A stretch of DNA of 19,702 bases from contig JAEDIG010000035.1 of NCBI GenBank assembly GCA_016292545.1, forward strand, positions 1 through 19,702. Direction: 5' to 3'. Both the position numbers and the translations under genes were made by a program. Below are positions 7,333-13,672 of this stretch, piece after piece. The notes beneath the pieces are model-generated. The model saw only the letters and a program-made list of their open reading frames with translations, had not been told where the DNA came from and searched no databases. Each line of letters begins with the position of its first letter. The stretch's first letter is position 1. Source of the stretch: Bacteroidaceae bacterium (GTDB taxonomy: Bacteria > Bacteroidota > Bacteroidia > Bacteroidales > Bacteroidaceae).

Positions 7333-7398
7333 TTTTGGAGGTATTGCAAACATTTACCGTGTTTAGCTATAACTTTTTCAGCAAGAAGCCTTTGGAAT

Positions 7399-7422
7399 CT
7401 ATTCAGCCAGGGTCCTGAATAG
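7399..7422 (+). terminator. Hairpin followed by T-rich run
   Basis: CTATTCAG (7399-7406), 8-base loop, CTGAATAG (7415-7422), then TTTTCTTG. On the + strand this resembles a weak intrinsic terminator that could insulate the efflux operon from upstream transcription. It overlaps the possible right end of the small element. Confidence 0.35.
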
Positions 7423-7584
7423 TTTTCTTGATAGGGGGCCAAGGAAGTGAGGATTCTGGGGATGCTGCGATTTTGGCACCTGAAAAATCTGAGGAAAGAG
7501 GAAAATAATGGTAGAAATCCCACCTAAATGCGTGATGTTGAGAAAAAATGCGGGTAAATTGAGTTAAAACTGCTTAAACATTCG

Positions 7585-7613
7585 TTGTAATGGAGATTAT
7601 TGTAGTATTTTTA
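7585..7613 (+). promoter_or_regulatory. Possible promoter of the efflux operon
   Basis: TTG (7585-7587) and TATTTTTA (7606-7613, compare TAnnTTTG) are separated by 18 bases, 33 bases before the first gene. The match is imperfect. No regulator gene or clear operator lies in 7423-7646, which otherwise holds nothing I recognise. Confidence 0.35.
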
Positions 7614-7646
7614 CAGGAAAATTATCAAGAAATGTGGTGACATGTC

Positions 7647-8918
7647 ATGAGAAGCTTATTTTTTTTCCTCACGCTACTGCCCGCGATGGTGGTGGGACAG
7701 ACCCTGGAGGAATGCCAGCAGGCGGCTGAACGCAACTACCCGCTGATTAGGCAGTATGGGCTGATAGAAAAGACTACCCGCCTGACTGTGGCGAATATTC
7801 AGAAAGGATGGCTGCCGCAGGTGTCTGCCTCGGCACAGGTCACGCTGCAGAGCGATGTGACTGCGTTTCCTGATGAACTGCAAAGGCTCTATCAGCAGGT
7901 GGGCATCACAATGGACGGGCTGGAAAAAGACCAGTACCGCGTGGGCATAGACGTGCAGCAGATGGTGTATGACGGCGGCAGCATCGGGAGCCAGAAGGAG
8001 ATAGCCCGCCAGCAGGGCGAGCTGGACGGGCTGCAGAACGAAGTGGCAATATATAATGTGTGCAGGCGGGTGAACGAGATGTACTTTGCGCTGCTGCTGC
8101 TGGAGGAGCAAATCAAATTGAATGCCGACCTGCAGCAAGTGCTGGACGGCAATGAAAAGAGGCTGGCTGCAATGTGGGCCAAGGGAACGGCTGCGGAAAG
8201 TGACTGGCAGAACGTGAAGGCGGAGCGGCTGAACGTGGTGCAGCAGATGACAAGCCTGGGATCGCAACGCGATGCGATCGTGAGGATGCTTTCCGCGTTT
8301 TGCGGGATAGAGGTGAAGCATCTGGTGAAGCCGGGGATTCGGGATATTTCAGGAAACTCACTCAACAACCGGCCTGAGCTAAAGCTGTTCGATGCCCAGC
8401 TGCGCCTTGCCGACAGCCAGTGGAAGGCTCTTGATGCGGCCCTGATGCCCCGGCTGGGCGTGTTTGCCCAGGGCTATTATGGTTATCCGGGCTATAATCT
8501 GTTTGAAGACATGACCCGGCGCAGGTTCTCGTGGAACGGGATGATAGGCGCACGCCTGTCGTGGAACATCGGTGCGCTCTACACCCGAAAGAACGACAAG
8601 GAAAGGATTCAGCTTCAGCGCGAGACAGCCGAGGTGAACCGCGACCGCTTCCTCTTCGACAACCGCATGGAGCAGATCCAGCAGTACGAGAACATTGCAC
8701 GCTACCGCAGGCTTATGGCCGACGACGAGGAAATCATCTCTCTCCGATCTTCGATACGCAAGGCGGCAGAGTCGAAACTTTCGCATGGCATTATCGACGC
8801 CAACGACCTGGTGAGGGAGATAAACAACGAGAATGCGGCCCGCGTGCAGCGGTCAATCCATGAGATTGAGATGCTGAAAGAGATGTATGACCTGAAGTTT
8901 ACAACAAACCATGAATAG
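7647..8918 (+). CDS. TolC-family outer-membrane efflux protein
   Basis: A complete 423-residue protein. The N-terminal signal peptide has a hydrophobic core LFFFLTLLPAMVVG with likely cleavage before Gln18. The mature part starts QTLEECQQAAERNYPLIRQ, the typical opening of the OEP (TolC) fold, followed by two long amphipathic helical stretches (about 120-225 and 320-423) separated by strand-forming segments. It should form a trimeric outer-membrane channel for the pump encoded downstream. It is the first gene of the operon and its last 8 bases overlap the HlyD gene, implying translational coupling. The signal-peptide codons include a run of eight T (7659-7666). Start choice: the ATG at 7647 directly precedes the signal peptide. 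Confidence 0.92.
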   Translation: MRSLFFFLTLLPAMVVGQTLEECQQAAERNYPLIRQYGLIEKTTRLTVANIQKGWLPQVSASAQVTLQSDVTAFPDELQRLYQQVGITMDGLEKDQYRVGIDVQQMVYDGGSIGSQKEIARQQGELDGLQNEVAIYNVCRRVNEMYFALLLLEEQIKLNADLQQVLDGNEKRLAAMWAKGTAAESDWQNVKAERLNVVQQMTSLGSQRDAIVRMLSAFCGIEVKHLVKPGIRDISGNSLNNRPELKLFDAQLRLADSQWKALDAALMPRLGVFAQGYYGYPGYNLFEDMTRRRFSWNGMIGARLSWNIGALYTRKNDKERIQLQRETAEVNRDRFLFDNRMEQIQQYENIARYRRLMADDEEIISLRSSIRKAAESKLSHGIIDANDLVREINNENAARVQRSIHEIEMLKEMYDLKFTTNHE

Positions 8919-9825
8919 AATGAAAAGGATGATGGCAATGGCAGGTGTGGCGATGTTGCTGAATGCCTGCGGGGACAAGGAACGCCCGTTTGATGCCACG
9001 GGAGTGTTTGAAGCCACTGAAACCACAGTGTATGCCGAGCTGCCGGGAACCCTCCTGACCTTTGGCGTGGAGGAGGGAAACATTGTGGAGTCGGGAGACG
9101 AGGTGGCGCTCATAGACACCATCCAGTTGTGGTTGAAGATACAGCAGACGGGAGCCGCGAAGGAGGTGTACCAGAGCCAGAAACCTGAGATGGAGAAGCA
9201 GATTGCCGCCACGCGTGAACTATTGGCAAAGGCCAGGAAGGACCAGCAGCGATATGAGGAGCTGGTGGCCGACGGGGCTGCACCGGGCAAGATGCTGGAT
9301 GATGCCAACAGCCAGGTGGAGGTGTTGCAGCGGCAGCTGGATGCACAGATTTCATCGCTGAGAGTGAGCACCAATGCACTTGAAAAACAGATGGATGCCG
9401 CCGATGTTCAGGAAGACCAGCTACGCGACCAGTTGCGCAGGTGTCATGTACTTGTTCCCGCCAGGGGCACTGTACTGGAGAAGTATGTGGAGCGGGGCGA
9501 GTATGTGTCCACGGGAAAACCGCTTTTCAAGATGGCCGACATGGAGAATATGTTCATCCGGGCCTACGCTACTTCGGCACAGCTGAAGGACATCAAGGTG
9601 GGGCAGAAGGCCACAGTCTATGCCGACTATGGCAATGGCCAGAAGCGGGCGTACCAGGGCCGTGTGACATGGATTTCGAGCCGCTCGGAATTCACGCCCA
9701 AGACTATCCTGACCGATGATGAGCGGGCCGACATTGTATATGCTGTCAAGGTGGCCTTCCGCAACGAGGACGGCTTTGCCAAGATAGGCATGTATGGCGA
9801 GGTGAAATTTCATTCCAACGACTGA
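8911..9825 (+). CDS. HlyD-family periplasmic adaptor lipoprotein
   Basis: 304 residues. The N-terminus is a lipoprotein signal with Cys20 as the acylation site (MLLNACGD), so the adaptor is anchored by lipid rather than by a membrane helix. Residues 31-70 give the first half of a biotinyl-lipoyl-like domain (ELPGTLLTFGVEEGNIVESG). Residues 80-178 form a charged alpha-helical hairpin that would contact the TolC channel. Residues 179-210 complete the lipoyl domain (VLVPARGTVLEKYVERGEYV), and a beta-barrel region follows to about 300. It matches the YhiI/EmrA-like adaptors used with ABC-2 exporters. The start overlaps the TolC stop by 8 bases and the ATPase gene begins 7 bases after its stop. 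Confidence 0.92.
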   Translation: MNRMKRMMAMAGVAMLLNACGDKERPFDATGVFEATETTVYAELPGTLLTFGVEEGNIVESGDEVALIDTIQLWLKIQQTGAAKEVYQSQKPEMEKQIAATRELLAKARKDQQRYEELVADGAAPGKMLDDANSQVEVLQRQLDAQISSLRVSTNALEKQMDAADVQEDQLRDQLRRCHVLVPARGTVLEKYVERGEYVSTGKPLFKMADMENMFIRAYATSAQLKDIKVGQKATVYADYGNGQKRAYQGRVTWISSRSEFTPKTILTDDERADIVYAVKVAFRNEDGFAKIGMYGEVKFHSND

Positions 9826-9832
9826 AGCCTCT

Positions 9833-11335
9833 ATGAACGCCATTGAGGTCAATCGGTTATCAAAATCGTTCGGGCGGGTCAGGGCCCTGAGCGATGTGTC
9901 GTTCACGGTGGGTAGGGGCGAGCTGTTCGGGGTCATAGGTCCCGACGGGTCGGGCAAGACCACTCTCTATCGTCTGCTCTGTTCGCTGCTCAAGGCCGAC
10001 AGCGGCATGGTCTGCGTGGATGGATTTGATGCCAACAGCCAGATGAGGGAGATTCGTAGGCGCGTGGGCTATATGCCTGGCCGCTTTTCGCTCTATCCGG
10101 ACCTTACAGTCAGAGAGAATCTGGAATTCTTTGCCACCCTCTTTGGTACGACTGTGGATGAAGGGTATGACAGCATCAAGGCCATCTACAGCCAGATAGA
10201 ACGTTTCTCGCAGCGTAAGGCTGGTGCCCTCTCGGGCGGCATGAAGCAGAAACTGGCTCTCTCATGTGCCCTTGTCCATCAGCCCTCGGTGCTCTTCCTC
10301 GACGAACCCACCACGGGCGTGGATCCTGTGAGTCGCAAGGAATTCTGGGAGATGCTTGATGCGCTCCGCCAGCGCCATATCACCATCGTGGCCTCCACCC
10401 CCTATCTCGACGAAGTGAGACACTGCGAGCGTGTGGCTTTCCTCAGCGAAGGCCGGGTGATGGGCATCGGCACTCCCGAGGTCATTCTGGAACAACATGC
10501 TGCCGTCTTCAATCCGCCGCCCCTTCCCGGATTCCATGCCGTGGCAGCATGTCCCGATGACACTTCCTGCAGGGAGGAGCAGGACACCGGGTCCGAGGAT
10601 ACGGTTATCGAGGTGAACCATCTGGTGAAGGCCTTCGGTGCCTTCCGTGCCGTGGACGACATCAGCTTCAGCGTGAAGCGTGGCGAAATCTTCGGTTTCC
10701 TCGGAGCCAATGGTGCCGGAAAGACTACCGCCATGCACATCCTTACGGGGCTGAACCAGCCCACAAGCGGCACCGGACGGGTGGCTGGCTTCGACATCTG
10801 CACCGAGCATGAGCACATCAAACGGCACATCGGCTATATGTCGCAGAACTTCTCGCTCTATCAGAATCTGACCGTGGCTGAGAACATACGCCTGTTTGCA
10901 GGTATCTATGGTATGAACGACCGGGAGATTGCCCGCAAGACCGATACCCTGCTGACCCAGTTGCAATTCATGGAGCACAAGCATGACCTGGTGGGGAAGT
11001 TGCCTTTGGGATGGAAGCAGAAGCTGGCCTTCTCTGTCGCCATCTTCCACGAGCCGGCCATCGTTTTCCTCGACGAACCCACGGGTGGTGTTGACCCCGC
11101 CACCCGCCGCCAGTTTTGGGAACTCATCAAAGATGCAGCCCGGAGAGGCATCACTGTCTTTGTGACCACCCACTACATGGACGAGGCCGAGTATTGCGAC
11201 CGCATCTCCATCATGGTGGACGGGAAGATTGGTGCAATCGGCACCCCCGACGAACTGAAGCGGCAGTTCCGCCAGCCCGATATGGACCATGTATTCACCT
11301 GCTTGGCCCGACAGGCCAAGCGCAGCAGCAATTAA
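9833..11335 (+). CDS. Double ABC ATPase of an ABC-2 exporter
   Basis: 500 residues with two fused nucleotide-binding domains, like the N-terminal part of YhiH/RbbA. Domain 1: Walker A GPDGSGKTT at 36-44, signature LSGGMKQ at 133-139, Walker B VLFLDE at 153-158. The Q-loop position is Gly83 (YMPGRF) and the H-loop position is Pro190 (STPYLDE). Domain 2: Walker A GANGAGKTT at 291-299, Gln338 (YMSQNF), Walker B IVFLDE at 410-415, His447 (TTHYMDE), but the signature reads LPLGWKQ at 390-396. The two ATP sites are thus asymmetric: the one joining domain 2 motifs to LSGGM looks competent, the other degenerate. A linker of about 35 residues (225-258) joins the domains. It should energise the two ABC-2 permeases that follow 4 and 1107 bases after its stop. 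Confidence 0.93.
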   Translation: MNAIEVNRLSKSFGRVRALSDVSFTVGRGELFGVIGPDGSGKTTLYRLLCSLLKADSGMVCVDGFDANSQMREIRRRVGYMPGRFSLYPDLTVRENLEFFATLFGTTVDEGYDSIKAIYSQIERFSQRKAGALSGGMKQKLALSCALVHQPSVLFLDEPTTGVDPVSRKEFWEMLDALRQRHITIVASTPYLDEVRHCERVAFLSEGRVMGIGTPEVILEQHAAVFNPPPLPGFHAVAACPDDTSCREEQDTGSEDTVIEVNHLVKAFGAFRAVDDISFSVKRGEIFGFLGANGAGKTTAMHILTGLNQPTSGTGRVAGFDICTEHEHIKRHIGYMSQNFSLYQNLTVAENIRLFAGIYGMNDREIARKTDTLLTQLQFMEHKHDLVGKLPLGWKQKLAFSVAIFHEPAIVFLDEPTGGVDPATRRQFWELIKDAARRGITVFVTTHYMDEAEYCDRISIMVDGKIGAIGTPDELKRQFRQPDMDHVFTCLARQAKRSSN

Positions 11336-11339
11336 CGGT

Positions 11340-12398
11340 ATGAAGCTATTCCTGTCCTTTGTCATCAAGGAGGCCCGCCACATCCTGCGCGACCGCCGCA
11401 CCATGCTTATTCTCTTCTGTATGCCTGTGATGCTGATGCTGTTCTTCGGCTTCGCCATCCGCAACGATGTGCGGAATGTGCGCACGGTGGTGGTGACCTC
11501 GCAGATGAACCTCCTGACACACCAGGCCGTCCGGGCACTTGCCACCTCGGAGTACTTCATCCTGACAGCCACTGTGGCCACTCCCCAAGAAGCCGAGCGG
11601 CTGATACGCGACCAGCAGGCCGATATGGCCATTGTCTTTGCTGCCGACTTTGCCTCGCGCCGCACTGGGTTGCAGTTCATCGTGGACGCAGCTGACCCCA
11701 ACATGGCCCAACAATGGGCAGCCTATGCCACGGGAGTGCTGTCGCAATCTGCACAGGGCGCGGTGAACCTGAAAATGCTCTATAATCCCCAGATGAGGTC
11801 GGTCTATCACTTTGTGCCGGCCATTATGGGTGTGTTGCTGATGCTGATTTGTGCAATAATGACTTCCGTCTCGATAGTGAGAGAGAAGGAGCGGGGCACG
11901 ATGGAGGTGTTGCTCGTTTCTCCCGTGCGTCCGCTGCTCATCATTGTGGCCAAGGCGGTGCCCTATCTGCTGCTGGCCTTCGTCATCCTCACCACCATCC
12001 TGCTGATGGGCCGCTATGTGCTCGATGTCCCGCTGGCCGGAAGTGTCTTTTGGATTTATATGGTTTCCATTGTCTATATCCTGCTGGCCCTGTCGCTCGG
12101 TCTGTTCATCTCCGACATTGCCAACAGCCAGCTGATGGCACTCCTCCTTTCGGCCATGGTGCTGCTCGTCCCCATCGTGATGCTGAGCGGCATGATATTC
12201 CCAGTGGAGTCGATGCCAAGGGCACTTCAGTGGATGGCGGCATTGGTGCCTACGCGCTATTACATCGAGGCGATGCGTAAGCTCATGATTATGGGGGTGG
12301 GCATTGAGCAGGTTGCCGGCGAGGTGGCTGTGCTCGGTGGCATGACGCTGTTCTTGCTTGCCGTTTCGCTCAAGATGTTCAAGGAACGGCTGGAATAG
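11340..12398 (+). CDS. ABC-2 type permease, first subunit
   Basis: 352 residues from the ATG at 11340, 4 bases after the ATPase stop. The open frame extends upstream to 11289, but that part lies inside the ATPase gene and lacks the usual opening. The N-terminal MKLFLSFVIKEARHILRDRR and first membrane segment (about 23-40) are typical. A periplasmic domain spans about 42-170, followed by five hydrophobic segments between 173 and 345. The cytoplasmic elbow REKERGTMEVLLVSPVRP and the PTRYYIEAMRKL motif near the end are family hallmarks. It probably pairs with the next gene product as a heterodimeric channel for the double ATPase. YhhJ-like exporters of this type are implicated in drug or toxic-compound export; the substrate here is not evident. 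Confidence 0.92.
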   Translation: MKLFLSFVIKEARHILRDRRTMLILFCMPVMLMLFFGFAIRNDVRNVRTVVVTSQMNLLTHQAVRALATSEYFILTATVATPQEAERLIRDQQADMAIVFAADFASRRTGLQFIVDAADPNMAQQWAAYATGVLSQSAQGAVNLKMLYNPQMRSVYHFVPAIMGVLLMLICAIMTSVSIVREKERGTMEVLLVSPVRPLLIIVAKAVPYLLLAFVILTTILLMGRYVLDVPLAGSVFWIYMVSIVYILLALSLGLFISDIANSQLMALLLSAMVLLVPIVMLSGMIFPVESMPRALQWMAALVPTRYYIEAMRKLMIMGVGIEQVAGEVAVLGGMTLFLLAVSLKMFKERLE

Positions 12399-12442
12399 CC
12401 TCCTCTGTTGCAGAATAACGTTGTACGAATTCAAGAACCAAT

Positions 12443-13525
12443 ATGCTCAAGTACCTGATAGAAAAAGAATGGCTGCAAATCCGGCGTAATGCATTCCTGC
12501 CGCAGCTCATCGTGATGTTCCCCATTACGATGATGTGTGTGATGCCCTGGATAATGAACCTGGAGGTGAAAAACATCCGGGTGGATGTGGTGGACAACGA
12601 CCGTTCCACACGCTCCATCCGTCTGATCGGTAGCGTGTTTGCCAGCAACTGCTTCGTCCAGGGTGGCCAGCCGTCCACGTGGGAGGAAGCGTTCGGTCAC
12701 ATCGAGACGAAACGGGCCGATGTGGTGATGGTGATACCGCCGCATTTCAGCCGCGACCTGGCCAACGGCCTCCATCCCCAGGTGCTCGTTGCCGCCAATG
12801 CCGTGAACGGCACCAAGGGGTCGATAGGAGGTGTCTACCTGTCACAAATCATATCGGCCCATGTGGAGCCGTCTGCATCGGCCATCCGGCAGAAGGTGTC
12901 TTCGCTCTTCCTCTACAACAAGAACCTCGATTACAAGGTGTATATGATTCCAGCACTGCTGGCCGAGGTGCTGATGCTGCTGTGCGGCTTTCTGCCCGCG
13001 TTCAACATTGTGGGAGAGAAGGAGGCTGGCACCATCGAGCAGATGAATGTGACGCCAGTGCCCAAATGGGCCTTTATCCTTTCCAAACTGATTCCCTACT
13101 GGATGATTGCACTGTTTGTGCTGGGCGTTTGTCTGCTGCTTTCGTGGCTGGTCTATGACATCACCTGCCAGGGATCCCTGTGGCTCGTGCTGCTGTTGTC
13201 CGTTCTGTTCTCTTTGTTCTGCAGTTCGTTGGGGCTGGTCATCTCCAACTACAGCCACACAATGTACCAGGCTGTCTTTGTGATGTGGTTCTTTGTGGTG
13301 TGCATGCTCCTGCTGAGCGGACTCTACACACCCACGCGCTCAATGCCCGATTGGGCCTATCTGACCACCTATGTCAATCCGATGTGTTACTTTATCGATG
13401 CCATCCGCACCGTCTTCGTGCGAGGGGGCGACTTCCATAGCGTGGCTCATCAGATGCTGGCCTTGCTGTGTGCTGCCTCGGTCATGGGCGTGTGGGCGGT
13501 GGGGAGCTACAGGAAGAACCGTTAG
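12443..13525 (+). CDS. ABC-2 type permease, second subunit
   Basis: 360 residues with the same architecture as the preceding permease: MLKYLIEKEWLQIRRNAF, one membrane segment (about 20-38), an extracytoplasmic domain to about 170, then five membrane segments. Hallmarks are GEKEAGTIEQMNVTPVPKW in the cytoplasmic loop and NPMCYFIDAIRTVF near the C-terminus. The two permeases are clearly divergent paralogues. The 44-base gap before it is the longest in the operon and shows no promoter. It is the last gene of the pump operon; the operator-like dyads at 13546 begin 20 bases after its stop. Confidence 0.92.
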   Translation: MLKYLIEKEWLQIRRNAFLPQLIVMFPITMMCVMPWIMNLEVKNIRVDVVDNDRSTRSIRLIGSVFASNCFVQGGQPSTWEEAFGHIETKRADVVMVIPPHFSRDLANGLHPQVLVAANAVNGTKGSIGGVYLSQIISAHVEPSASAIRQKVSSLFLYNKNLDYKVYMIPALLAEVLMLLCGFLPAFNIVGEKEAGTIEQMNVTPVPKWAFILSKLIPYWMIALFVLGVCLLLSWLVYDITCQGSLWLVLLLSVLFSLFCSSLGLVISNYSHTMYQAVFVMWFFVVCMLLLSGLYTPTRSMPDWAYLTTYVNPMCYFIDAIRTVFVRGGDFHSVAHQMLALLCAASVMGVWAVGSYRKNR

Positions 13526-13545
13526 GCGGCCAAAGTGGAGGGGAG

Positions 13546-13585
13546 TGTATGAAAATCATACAAAAAAGTGTATGATTTTCATACA
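13546..13585. promoter_or_regulatory. Two tandem 17-bp dyads (probable operators)
   Basis: Site 1 is TGTATGAAAATCATACA (13546-13562) and site 2 is TGTATGATTTTCATACA (13569-13585). Each has perfect 7-bp arms TGTATGA/TCATACA around three A or three T, and the centres are 23 bp apart. Because site 2 is the exact reverse complement of site 1, the pair could also fold as one 17-bp hairpin with a 6-base loop, though no T-tract follows. The sites lie 50 bases upstream of the permease's -7 box. Such dyads fit a dimeric HTH regulator (TetR or GntR type), but no such gene is in the window. Confidence 0.7.
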
Positions 13586-13634
13586 ATCTGCATCTGCGGG
13601 CAGAAAAAAGCATGGCCGATTCGGATATTGGACG

Positions 13635-13642
13635 TAACTTTG
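13635..13642 (+). promoter_or_regulatory. -7 box of the FtsX-like permease gene
   Basis: TAACTTTG, a perfect TAnnTTTG box, 30 bases before the ATG at 13673. The -33 position (around 13611-13614, CATG) is a poor match, which fits a promoter needing an activator, possibly acting at the dyads upstream. Confidence 0.6.
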
Positions 13643-13672
13643 TGGCAGAAACAAACACCTATTAAGTATAAT

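Larger units (their letters stand above)
6973..7422. mobile_element. Possible small element remnant with inverted ends
   Basis: CTATTCAGGGCCATG at 6973-6987 matches, in inverted orientation, the end at 7422-7408 (CTATTCAGGACCCTG): 13 of 15 positions. The 450-bp interval contains the second DUF1703 fragment but no transposase motif, and I see no target-site duplication. It may be a non-autonomous element or the scar of one. The right-end hairpin gives an alternative explanation (a terminator), so the call is tentative. Confidence 0.3.

Noticed and set aside
7320..7523. 67-codon frame on the - strand upstream of the DUF1703 fragment, considered as a transposase remnant
   Set aside because: No DDE, HTH or other transposase motif can be recognised. 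It crosses the hairpin at 7399-7422 and has unremarkable composition.
10262..11704. Open frame on the - strand (about 480 codons) opposite the double ABC ATPase
   Set aside because: It lies antisense to clear Walker and signature motifs and crosses a gene boundary of the + strand operon. No protein-like features.
13568..13672. N-terminal extension of the FtsX-like permease from a GTG
   Set aside because: The extension would translate through the operator dyad and -7 box. The ATG at 13673 gives the conserved family N-terminus.
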